64,000 nucleotides of DNA, from assembly GCA_021234155.1 (NCBI GenBank), contig JAJEKV010000005.1, forward strand, positions 25,125,584 through 25,189,583, in the 5' to 3' direction. The position numbers were made by a program, and so were the translations under genes. The stretch is from Isoetes taiwanensis (Eukaryota > Streptophyta > Lycopodiopsida > Isoetales > Isoetaceae). Below are positions 47,974-57,083 of this stretch, one piece after another; position 1 is the first letter of the stretch; each line of letters starts with the position of its first letter. The notes below the pieces were generated by a model. It ran no database searches. It was not told where the DNA came from and saw only the letters and a list, made by a program, of their open reading frames with translations.

Positions 47974-49895
47974 TCAAAGCCTAAGATTAGTTTGCCGGAG
48001 AAATTTGATGGTACTAGGTCCAATTTTTGGGGTTTTTTGAATCAAATTCGGCTTGTTATTCGGCTCCACCCTCATAGGTATCCCACGAATCATGAACATG
48101 TTGGACTAGTTGGCTCCCTACTTTCTAGACCATCTTTGAGTTGGTTTGCCCCTTTGCTGGAGAGGGAGGTCCCCGAAGTTGTAGAATTTTGTTGCGTTCA
48201 CTGTTGAACTTGAGGCGTGTTTTGGAGACACCGATCGGCAGCATACAACAATTACCAAGCTTGGCAACCTCAGGCAAGGTTCTCGTCCGGTTTTAGTTTA
48301 TGCCTCTGAGTTTCGATAGACTTCCATAGATACGGCCTGGAATGATGCAACCCTTCGAGATTGTTTCATCCCTTTGAGATTGTTTCCGAAGAGGGCTCCG
48401 CGAGGATGTGAAAGATATACTGCTGATCATGGAGGATCCCAGAACTCTGGATAAAGCTATCAGGTTTGCATAATTTTGCAAGCTCCAGTAGTCACAGCAG
48501 TTTCTGCACTGCCCACGCCCCCTAAATCAGATGGCCCGGTACCTATGCAGATTGACCGCTTGGTTCGAGGGCACTTGTCTGTGGCCAAGAAGCAGCATGG
48601 AAGATAGGCTAACCTTTGCCTCTACTATGGTGGGGTTGTCCATATCACTCGTGAATGTCCTGTTAAGCGCCCAAATCAGTCAGAAAACTCCACGGGCCCG
48701 TCCGAGTAGTTGGAGTCTCTCGATGACTGGCCATCGTTCCTCATACTTCCCCTACTTTTAGTGAAGTGTTTATTCCTTCTGACAAGGCCTGTAAGGATAT
48801 TTTTGATCTCTATATCATTGGAGTCAAAGGTTGGGACGTTAAAAGCATTTGCGCAACTTGATAGTAGTGCAAATGCTTGCTTTATGGATAGTGCATTTGC
48901 TTCTAAGCACGCCATCCCTAGAAGCATGATTGAGCACTCCAGTTATGTCGAGGTGATTGATGGATGTGAGATCTCCTTGGGCGTAGTCAGAGAATGTACT
49001 GCACCTCTTCAGGTTCTGTTCGAGGGAGCATCTTGTAGCATTTCCTTCAATCTCATCATTAGCCTGCATGCAATAGTAGTCTTGGGTCTTCCTTGGCTCG
49101 AGTTGCATAATCCACACATTGATTGGCGCTCTAATATCATTTCAATTGTTGACTCTGGCCCCAATCCTGATTCATCCACAATTCTTGCCTCCGCCTCCGC
49201 GTTTGCGTCTACTCCAGCACGTAAAGAATCGTGGGCTCCAGATTCTGCTCTTATTCATGCTCAAGTTCCTATTTCTGCTTCTGTCTTGATCCAGTTCCTA
49301 TCACTACCTCAGTCCATGTTCTAGACGATGTCCTAGCTCCTGCCCCTATCCCAGTTCCTATTTCTGCTCATGTTCCCGTTCTTGCTCCCATTTCTGTTCT
49401 TGATCCTGCTCTTGTCCATTCCCCTGTTTCAGTGAAATCTTCTTCACGTCCTTAATTTCGTATCTCGAAGATCCTTCTTCACGAGTTTATTAAATTTGGA
49501 AGACAAGATTTAAGCTCAGTATTTGCAATTCAAGTTCATCGTCGACTAGCTCTGCTCCAATAAAGTTTGCTCCAATGCTCCCAGATAAATATGGCGACTT
49601 TTATGATGTTTTTGACAAAGTCAAAGCCAACAAGTTCTTAGAGCACCATCCATGTGATTGTCCTATTGATCTATATATATAGCCTGAGACGCCGCCACCA
49701 TTTGGACCCATATATGGTTTCTCTCCCTCGAAGTTGAAGATTTTGTGGAGTATATTGAAAAAAATCTAGCTATGGGCTTCATTTGACATTCTCAGTCCCC
49801 TGGTGGGTCATATATCTTCTTCGTCAAAAAGAAGGATGATTCCTTGCATTTAGTCATTGATTATCGTGGCCTCAATAAAATCATTAGTAGCATAA
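47974..49895 (+). pseudogene. Decayed Ty3/gypsy gag-protease-RT fragment
   Basis: The gag piece reads LPEKFDGTRSNFWGFLNQ and VGLVGSLLSRPSLSWFAPL, the capsid signature of Sushi-type Ty3/gypsy elements. A damaged zinc knuckle (second Cys replaced) lies near 48620. The protease piece AQLDSSANACFMDS with VVLGLPWLELHNP follows at 48840-49120. The RT start FFVKKKDDSLHLVIDYRGLN is at 49820-49880, where the element is cut off. Many stops. The active-site DSG is DSS. Confidence 0.8.
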
Positions 49896-49900
49896 GTGGT

Positions 49901-50157
49901 GAATCCATGCCAAAAACACACAGAGGAATAGAGCAGAAAAACACGTTTTTAGATGATCATCTGATATATGCCAAGGACGTGGCAAAAGGCTTTAGGACTT
50001 TTCGGGCCTTTGGACCTTTGGGCTTTTGTCCAAAGGAGGCTTTGGTCCAAAGAGGGACCAAAGGGGCTGCTATATAGTTGCTCGGGGGAGAGCTCTGGGG
50101 CAGCTGTGTCTTGGCTGATGCTCGTGGTTTGAGATAGCGTGCCACGTCAAGAGTCCA
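49901..50157 (+). repeat. Probable short LTR of a second gypsy relic
   Basis: A ~257-bp segment starting near TGGTGAATCCATG and ending ...GTCCA lies between the RT fragment and a primer binding site. It contains ctatatag and repeated ctttgg/ccaaag words. The start is inferred from the break in RT homology only. Confidence 0.45.
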
Positions 50158-50163
50158 TTTTAG

Positions 50164-50175
50164 TGGTATCAGAGC
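50164..50175 (+). other. Primer binding site, initiator-Met tRNA type
   Basis: TGGTATCAGAGC is the complement of the 3' end of plant initiator methionine tRNA and is the usual minus-strand primer site of plant LTR elements. It precedes the gag-like frame at 50187. Confidence 0.8.
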
Positions 50176-50186
50176 AACAAGTTTCG

Positions 50187-50978
50187 ATGGTCGGTTCTCC
50201 TGTCAATGTTAACTTTGAAGATGAGGACTCAAGGAAAAACTTTTTGAGTTAGAGCATGATAATTCGATCATGAGAGAAAAACTTGTAGCTGCCGAGGCTC
50301 GATTTGCTGAGCTGCAAGAACTAGATTCTCTGCGAGTGCAGGTGGCGCAGTTGCAGCAAGCTGCAGGGCATCCGCATAGTGGCATCAAAATGGGTGCCAA
50401 TGTCAAAATTGTATTCCGCTGCTACTAGCGATGCAGATGAACTTTTCGCATGGCTACGTGATTTGAATTCATATTTTGCTAAAACTAAGGATGACGAAGA
50501 CACTCAGTTATATTTTGCTGAACGTCATCTAGATGGATTGCAAAGGACTGGTGGCTGGATATCCAGAAGAATCAGCCAGTCGATCAACCCATTGCTACCT
50601 TTGCGAAATTTGAAAAGCAAATAAAAAATCGTTTTTTGGGTCATAATTGAGAGTGAGATCTTATCGTTGAATGGAATAAGTTGACCGAATAAAACGTGGA
50701 AACTGTTCAAGCCTTCGCCGCACGAGTTTTAAAGAAAGGACTTCAGCTTAGTAAAAATGATACTGAGAAGTCTGAAAAACTCATGGGTGGGGTTCATCGT
50801 TGGGTACGGGTGAAGCTCGATCTGCAAGTTGCCAATCTTTCTTTTAGTGAGCTCTGTAAGATGGCAGAGACAGTAGAGGAGGAAGATGGCCCTCACGGAA
50901 GCCATTAATGCTCAACGTGGCCTCAAGGTATCTATGAAAGAGGCGAGTGATTTTTGGGAGAAATCAATGGGATCTACT
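50187..50978 (+). pseudogene. Gag fragment of the second gypsy relic, cut by the H3 element
   Basis: Frames from 50187 (VGSPVNVNFEDEDS), 50379 (SDADELFAWLRDLNSYFAK) and 50696 (VQAFAARVLKKGLQLSK, LSFSELCKMAETVEEED) together read as a plant gypsy capsid with a coiled-coil start, with stops and frameshifts between them. The sequence ends abruptly at 50978 where the next element's LTR starts, so the H3-bearing element inserted into this gag. Confidence 0.75.
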
Positions 50979-52554
50979 GTGACGTTCCAGCACAGTATAC
51001 GGTCCCAGGACGTATACTGTACTGCCTCGTCACGCGTACACGCCACTCCGACTGACGTGTACGCCGACGTGTAGCCAGGTTAGTAGCCCCTAGGGGGCAA
51101 CTTGCAAGGTATGCGCATTTATTATTAATGTGCACATTTACCAATGTGCACATTTATTAAGGTGCACACCTTTCCATGTAGATGCATTTATGCCACCTAG
51201 CCATTAAAGGCAAGTGGTCCATTCCCAATTATCCCACATCCTTAAAGGGATAATTGGAAACCCTAGCTCTAACCCCTTGTCTATTTAGGTAGGAGGAAAC
51301 CCTAACTTGCCATTTTCGTCCATAGGGTTCTAGAGCTCTGTTTTGGCTGCCCCAGGAGTCAAAACCGCCTCCCAGACTCTGTCTAAGCGAATTGCACCAT
51401 TAGTTTTCCTTGATTCGAGCAGTTCAGCAGGATGGTCGAATTCAGAGCAGGAGGAGCGAGCCAAGGATAAGGTATTTAGTCAATTTAATAGCCTAAACCG
51501 TCTTTCAGTCATTGAGTCAGTAGGTTTAGCCTATTAAATTGCCCATAGCAGCTATCTAGATCTCTAGATACCAGACTCTAACTAAAGAACCTAACTCTAT
51601 GATATAGATTAGATCTAGTTCTTTAGTTCTTCTGTGATGTATATGGATGATGTATCTCTGTGAACTCCTTGTATCGGGAAGGAGGGTAGAGACCCCAAGC
51701 CTAGTAGTTGATGCTCCTAGTTAGCCTCTCTAGCACACTATAGATTCGGCCTGTGCACAAGAGCCACACCTGGTTGTGGGTGACGGGGCCAGACTGGCTT
51801 ATAAAGAGGTTCGTGTTCTGACTCTTGAACGATCCCTCTGGTGTGTAAAGTCTATTGGGGATCATTGTGGACTAGGTCTAATGGCTTGCCACTGCGTGTG
51901 GGCAAGGCATGGGCTCGACACCCGTGGAGTGATGCGTCACTCTCCAGTGGGTTAAGCCGAATAAGGGCAGTGGCCCTCTAGTCACCTTGAGTCAGCATGT
52001 AGATCTCTGGAGGGAATGATCCCTACCTGCCCCATCGAAACTGGGGAGATGCAACCCAGGAATAGCCCCTTTGGCTATGCATCCGACGGGCTACAGTCAG
52101 GTCCCAACACTTTTCAGCCTATTCTGCAAAGTGTGCACAGGAGGGGCGGATGGAGTGGACAACCCTAAGCCATGTTCTTATGCCAGCCAAATCCATTGCC
52201 ATGAATTCTGTCTGCAATGACCTGGAGACCCAAGCCGTCAGTCATTCCTTCGAGTCTGAGCCTTGGGTAGGAACCCATATGCATTGTGCTGATCCTTGTC
52301 TATGCAGATGTTGATGTACCACCCTTCGAGGTAGATATGTGATTATGTTGTATACTGACATGTATGTTTACGCTTCCGCAGCTAGGTAGGTCCTGAGGGA
52401 GACGGGGTAAAATGACCCCTTCACTCTTCCCACTGGGGACCCAGTGCGGTCACAGTGATATGTGGAGGGCCCTGTATCAGTATGGAGCTGGTATGGGGGA
52501 TGAACTCCTGTTTGCATACGGTGAGTGCACCGTATACGAGTAGGGGACATCACA
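50979..52554 (+). repeat. 5' LTR of the H3-bearing element
   Basis: A 1576-bp LTR starting TGTGACG and ending CACA. Near its start are inverted words ACAGTATAC and GTATACTGT, and repeated gtgcacattta words follow at about 51118-51170. The first 623 bp can be compared with the 3' LTR: I count about ten substitutions and one indel, several being CG to TG or CA changes. A 64-codon frame at 51343 recurs in the other LTR and is not a gene. Confidence 0.95.
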
Positions 52555-52555
52555 G

Positions 52556-52567
52556 TGGTATCAGAGC
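52556..52567 (+). other. Primer binding site, initiator-Met tRNA type
   Basis: TGGTATCAGAGC begins two bases after the LTR end and matches the complement of plant initiator Met-tRNA 3' end. It fixes the LTR boundary and the element's orientation. Confidence 0.95.
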
Positions 52568-52760
52568 AATGTTCTTAGAGACCAAGAGCAAAGCACTGAC
52601 CATGCTCCCAGTAGTACTAACTTGATAGGACTCTCAAACCTCGAAAAATGGGGAAATTTTTTTCTCATTTTTGTAGTATATGCTAAGCTAGTAACAGTTA
52701 AAGTGAATGAGAACATAAAAAGACTAAAATTAGTGAGCCAAACCTCAAAAAAGTAGGATG

Positions 52761-52827
52761 GTCTCACACGTCGCGCCAGGACAGATAATGAAAATCTCAT
52801 TTTCGGGCTGGGCGCAACGTGTGAGAC
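52761..52827 (+). promoter_or_regulatory. 67-nt inverted repeat, copy 1
   Basis: The arms are GTCTCACACGT-C-GCGCC-AG and its complement CTGGGCGCAACGTGTGAGAC. The centre, with AATGAAAA and CATTTTC words, is itself partly self-complementary, so the whole can fold into one long hairpin. The same element occurs at 52976, 54763 and 54963. Copy 1 and copy 2 precede the histone-like gene. Confidence 0.85.
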
Positions 52828-52975
52828 ATTGAGCCCAAAACACACTAAAAAGTCATGAATTTCAGAAAAATAATTTGGTAATTCTAATTTTAAGCTAAGA
52901 ATTAGCTAGAATTAGTATGTTACATTCTTAAAAACATGCTTAGAATGTATAAGATTTAGCATTGGAATCCACCAT

Positions 52976-53042
52976 GTCTCGCACGTCGCGCCAGGACCAA
53001 AAATGAAACTCTCATTTTCAGTCTGGGCGCAATGTGTGAGAC
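52976..53042 (+). promoter_or_regulatory. 67-nt inverted repeat, copy 2
   Basis: Same structure as copy 1 with a few changes (GTCTCGCACGT, GCAATGTGTGAGAC). It lies 215 nt after copy 1 and about 90 nt before the TATAAATA box of the histone-like gene. Each arm holds an ACGT core, so protein binding as DNA is as plausible as an RNA hairpin. Confidence 0.85.
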
Positions 53043-53132
53043 CATGAGGGTAGAAATGCTTAAATTTAGGAGTTTTAGGTGTCTTAAGTGACCCAAAAGG
53101 GTAGTTTGAAATTTGACCTAAAATGGCCCGTC

Positions 53133-53140
53133 TATAAATA
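53133..53140 (+). promoter_or_regulatory. TATA box of the histone-like gene
   Basis: TATAAATA in the context tctataaatagatg lies 102 nt upstream of the ATG at 53242. An equivalent box with the same octamer precedes the second extra gene at 55221, at a similar distance from its ATG (114 nt). The repetition argues for a real internal promoter. Confidence 0.7.
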
Positions 53141-53241
53141 GATGTAGAACCCCCCTCATTTCCACGTTCTTCCTTAGAAATCTGCTCTCGTTTGCCAAGG
53201 CGATCTTCTGGCGCACAGCTCGGACCAACGATCTGTCAAAT

Positions 53242-54618
53242 ATGGCCCGGACGAAGCAGACCGCTAGAGTCCCTCCAGGTGTTACTTCTCCCAGCGCCCT
53301 AGCCCAAGACATGCTTCGACAGCGTGCCGCTCAGCAAGGAGGTCAACCTTCGACAAGCGAGGGAGAGTTATCCAAGGAGCACTCCAGCAACATCAACGAC
53401 CAAGAAGGGGGTGACACAGAGGTAGAGGAGGATGCCCACTCCGACGCCGGAACAGAAGTCCAGGATGAAGAGCAGCCGGACGTTATGCAAGAAATCCTTG
53501 AAGAAGTGGCAAGGAAGGAGAAAGAAGAAGAAGAGCGGGCCGAGGAGGAAAAGAAGAAGAAAAAAGAACAAGATCGGGCGGCCGAGCAACGCGAAGAGCA
53601 GAGGTAGCCGACTCCCGAGCCAACAATCGAGGAGCAAGTCGAAGCTTGGGTTCGAGAGAAGGAGGCCGAGGAGCGAGAGGAACAGAGGGAGCCGGGGCTC
53701 GAACCAGCTGAGGAAGAAGACCTCGCGGCGTTTATCAAGAAGTATGAAGCCAAAGAGCGCCGTCGAGAAAAGAAGAGGAAGAGGGAACAGGAGGAGCCGA
53801 ACACAGCCGAGGAGCCGAGCAAGAAGAAGGCGAAGGCAAAGGGTAAGACGGTGGGCAAAAGAAGAGTCATTCAGGTTAAGCGGGTAAAGGGTTTAGTCAT
53901 TAACGAACCCTCAGCTGACCAGTCCCCACCCTCCACCGACGATTCCGATGAAGATTACGTCCCCAACACCGAAGGGGTAAGCTCCTCAAAACCCCCAGCT
54001 GATGAGCAGGCAGTACCCCACCAGGAGCCGACAATCCCCAACCCGGAGCAACCCGATCAAGTGCAGAAGCCTCCACCTTACCCGACGTGGGATAGGGTCA
54101 AAGCACCGCGGCCACAGCGAGAGGCGTACGTGATAGACCCCGTCAAGGTCTATCAGAAGAAGCTAAGAGAGCACAACGCCCTCATGGTGAAGTGGGAGGC
54201 GTACAACGCGTATTATCATGAGCACAGAGTGAGGGCTATCGAAGGTGGAGTGCCCCCCAAACAGACTCTGAAGCCGCCACCACCGAAGCCCAAGCCTCCT
54301 AGAGCACCAGGGAAGAAGAGGACCGGCAGGAAGGAGACGGAGAGGAGGGCCCTGAAGGAGATCAGGCACTTCCAGCGTAGCTACGGGTTTTTGATCCCCC
54401 GTGCACCGTTCGCCCACCTAGTCCGAGAGGTCATCCAAGAGTACAACACAGATATGAGGGTGACCGACGAGATGTTGCTGGCCCTGCAAGAGGCAACGGA
54501 GCAAAAACTGGTGCAGCATTTTGAAGATTCGACAGCCTGCACAGTTCATGCGAAGAGGGTCACACTCGTGAGGCAAGACATGCATCTTGCTAGCCACATC
54601 AAGGGAGAGCGCCCTTAA
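53242..54618 (+). CDS. Histone H3-like protein encoded by the retrotransposon
   Basis: The frame runs 458 codons, with a single in-frame TAG at 53605-53607. The start MARTKQTAR equals the first residues of histone H3; then VPPG replaces the K9-S10 part. A middle of ~350 residues follows: Glu/Lys-rich coiled coil (about codons 85-190), basic nuclear-signal-like clusters (RRREKKRKR, KKKAKAKGK), an acidic DDSDEDY block, and Pro-rich stretches. The last ~93 codons are a full H3 fold: ALKEIRHFQRS (alphaN), PFAHLVREV (alpha1), LALQEATE and FED (alpha2), HAKRVT, and IKGERP. By hand about 44 of 89 positions equal canonical plant H3, without gaps. Loop 1 has canonical length, arguing against a centromeric H3. 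No introns. This copy is broken only by the TAG. Confidence 0.93.
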
Positions 54619-54762
54619 GATTTTGTAAATAATAGAAAATTTTTGTTAATATAAACAGTTTTTGGCGAAGCAATAGGTGTAATCTTGCTTAATTAGGTTA
54701 AGATATCGAATTCTGGCTTTTGTTTTAGTTAAAATGGACACTTTGAGCAAATTTGAGATGAT
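54619..54762 (+). terminator. Probable 3' end region of the histone-like gene
   Basis: The stop codon is followed within 15 nt by AT-rich 'gtaaataatagaaaa' and 'gttaatataaac' words, which suit a plant polyadenylation region. The next pair of inverted repeats begins at 54763. No histone-type 3' stem-loop is visible. This is inference from composition and spacing. Confidence 0.4.
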
Positions 54763-54829
54763 GTCTCACACGTCGCGCCAGGACAGAAAATGAACTTTTC
54801 ATTTTCGGGCTGGGCGCAACGTGTGAGAC
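54763..54829 (+). promoter_or_regulatory. 67-nt inverted repeat, copy 3
   Basis: Arms GTCTCACACGTCGCGCCAG and CTGGGCGCAACGTGTGAGAC are identical in pattern to copy 1; the centre reads AAAATGAA-CTT-TTCATTTT, a perfect inner hairpin. It is first of the pair upstream of the second extra gene. Confidence 0.85.
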
Positions 54830-54962
54830 CATGCCCCAAAAATGCCCAAAACTGCTCCAAATTGACCAAATAAGGGGTCAATTCTGCCTAACTCGATAAG
54901 TCCAGTAGAATTAGACCCTTACATCAGCCAAATTGGACAAGTTTAACCCATTTAGAGCCAAT

Positions 54963-55029
54963 GTCTCACACGTTGCGCCAGGGCAGAAAATGAACTTTTC
55001 ATTATCGGTCTGGGCGCAACGTGTGAGAC
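54963..55029 (+). promoter_or_regulatory. 67-nt inverted repeat, copy 4
   Basis: GTCTCACACGTTGCGCCAG faces CTGGGCGCAACGTGTGAGAC, so the arms pair even better than in the other copies. It lies 200 nt after copy 3 and 190 nt before the second TATAAATA box. Confidence 0.85.
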
Positions 55030-55220
55030 CTCTCAGCATTTTCTCCACCATGCCATATCCAAATGACCTCCAGCTTGTTGCAATAGGGTCATTAGCTGAT
55101 CTTAGCATGCTCCAACCCTAAAAGTAGTCTTCAAATCCTCATTTTGGCCTCCTAATAGGTCAGAATTGCCCAACTCCAGTTAAATTCTAGGTCATCCAAA
55201 AATTAGGGTTTTCACTTTTC

Positions 55221-55228
55221 TATAAATA
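55221..55228 (+). promoter_or_regulatory. TATA box of the second extra gene
   Basis: TATAAATA in 'ttctataaataggtcc' lies 114 nt before the ATG at 55342. Sequence and distance mirror the box before the histone-like gene. Confidence 0.65.
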
Positions 55229-55341
55229 GGTCCCCATTTCTCACTTAGCACCCTACAAGTTTGCTCTTGACTGTTTAGGCGATTTTCCAGCTCCCTGAGG
55301 CGCTTTTGCATCTGTTTGTTAGTCTCATCTTCTCTAGATCA

Positions 55342-56804
55342 ATGGCCACTGCTGACTTCAGGCGATGGTACAGCGCCAGTGCCCATGCTGCCAAGGCTGA
55401 TGTCAACGACATCTTCCGAGTCTTTAGGAAAGAGGTAGATATCCAAGCAACTCTGCATGCAACCCCAGCATATAGGCAAGTCTTAGCCGAGTTCCAAGCT
55501 AGAGTAGGAGCCTCCCTAGTGCAGCTACCCCCTTGCACAGGCTATTTTGTTCCTCGCCCATCCCTTCAAGCAGCCCTGGGCGATGTTCCAAACATTGCCA
55601 AGTACTTGACCAACAAGGCACAGAGGCTGCCAGATTACATGGTCCTGACAGTTGACAGGACCAAGTATTTTTCCTACACCGCCGCCTTAGCCATTTTCCT
55701 TTCCCACCGTGCTGAAAACCCAATGGGGGGAACCTCTATTCCTCCCATGGAAGTAGACCCCATAGCAGCCTCAGCAGCAGAGCAGATGCTTTTGCAGTAC
55801 CAGCAAGAGCAAGAAGGAAGAGCATAAGAAGAAGAATCGGACGGGCAAGAGTACTCGGAGCTTGACCCAGAGGAAGAACGGCGACAAGCAGAAGAGGAGC
55901 TAACCAGCTTCGAGCGGAGCCGGCAGACCCTCAGAGTCACTCCCCCACTTGGGCTAGGCATCACAAGCCTAGCCCCCATCATCATCGACGGTGAGGAATA
56001 TCTGCTCCTCAGCGACATCCAGAATCTCCCCAAATGCAGGGAGAGGGAGCTCCGGCTTGATGAGTTGCTGCACCAACTATGGCAGCAACCAGACTTGGAC
56101 GACTTCATCGTCCGGGGAGTCTCAGACTTCCCGCTTCAAGTGCGAGAAGCCGACACCTATATAGGGGAGTTGACTTCCGACATCCAGGCCTACAGCAACG
56201 TCAGACAAGTAATGGAAGCTCGAGAGCTGCCATCGGAGGAGGAGTTCTACGCCATCCAGGAACGGATGGGGATCCGCGGCAAGACAACGAGCATTTTGAT
56301 GCCGAGTCCCTCAACACCACCTCCCGCAAGAGGAGCAGGAATCGACATCAGGCGAGTCGACTCGACAATTGCAGACTACCGAGAACTGACAGAGGTAGAG
56401 GTCGACGAATACGTCGGGCGGCATAGAGCTGGAGGCCAAGCAAGTGGAGAATCATCGGCGACACACAATGACAGGTCGCTGAGGTACTATCTCCCCCTGC
56501 TGCTGGATGGGAGAATAGCGGTGATACACCGCAAATTCAGTCTCCGTGGTGAAGAAGGAGTGTTCATGCTCATTGCAAAGCGATGGCACTCGACCTCTTC
56601 GACTTCGCCGTGGCCTACCGACGGCAGGGAAGATTGGCAGTGACCGCGGCTTACACCTCCGACCGCAGGGTAGAGGAGTTGGTGACAGCCTTGCAGGGCG
56701 GGTCATCAACAAACGTCCTCAGGAACTTGGGACGCTCGGTAGGAACGGCCCAAGTTAAGAAGTTCCTCGAGGATAACCCATCCTACCCGCGATTTCAAGA
56801 ATAG
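55342..56804 (+). CDS. Second extra protein of the element, unrecognised
   Basis: The frame starts MATADFRRWYSASAHAAKA at 55342; an earlier in-frame ATG at 55306 is possible but lies closer to the TATA box. It stops at TAA (55825-55827), continues in the same frame to about 56575, then shifts by one base near 56575-56582 and ends at 56804. It therefore represents a ~485-residue protein with two lesions. Visible parts are a helical N-terminal domain with DYMVLTVDRTKYFSY, an acidic Gln/Glu linker after the TAA, a domain with IIIDGEEYLLLSDIQ, and a C-terminal LFDFAVAYRRQGRLAV region. I recognise no family. It is neither gag-like nor clearly a histone. Its shared promoter design suggests it works with the H3-like protein, which is inference. 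Confidence 0.6.
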
Positions 56805-57083
56805 TTAGACTCTTGATCCCGGGGGTTTTGTACTAAGATATTATATAATATAAATATAATTTATTTTGCACTTTAAATGTTTTGTTGATGTATTTTGTTC
56901 CACAACTATACCAACGGACATATAATGCAAGAGAATAAATAAAACTAACCATATAGTCATGACCTACTTGTGTATGCAGCTAGAGGCCCAGGCTCAGGGG
57001 AACGACAACGCCGAGACCTTAGGGAAGAATAGACTCCGCCCAGGCCATCCCCGGCAAGGAGCCTGTATGAGGCATTTGGACCC
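56805..57083 (+). other. Untranslated spacer between second gene and gag
   Basis: An AT-rich stretch (56840-56880, repeated 'atataatataa') may serve as polyadenylation region for the second gene. 'acttgtgtatgcag' at 56968-56981 looks like a 3' splice site ahead of gag-like sequence, so gag could be expressed from a spliced transcript. No pair of 67-nt repeats or TATAAATA box is seen here. Confidence 0.4.

Noticed and set aside
51343-51537. A 64-codon frame repeated at 63742-63936
   Set aside because: It lies at the same place in both LTRs, has no domain and overlaps the probable leader. It is not a separate gene.
53368-53870. Minus-strand frames of 89 and 175 codons within the histone-like gene
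   Set aside because: They are Ser/Phe-rich shadows of the Glu/Lys-rich coding strand.
54319-54618. Identification as a centromeric H3 (CENH3)
   Set aside because: Loop 1 aligns to canonical H3 without the extra residues typical of CENH3, and the N terminus is canonical H3. A long tail alone is not enough.
56583-56804. Resemblance of AYRRQGRLAV in the second gene to the histone H4 end ALKRQGRTLYG
   Set aside because: Only a few residues match and the preceding sequence does not follow the H4 fold. Treated as chance unless a profile search says otherwise.
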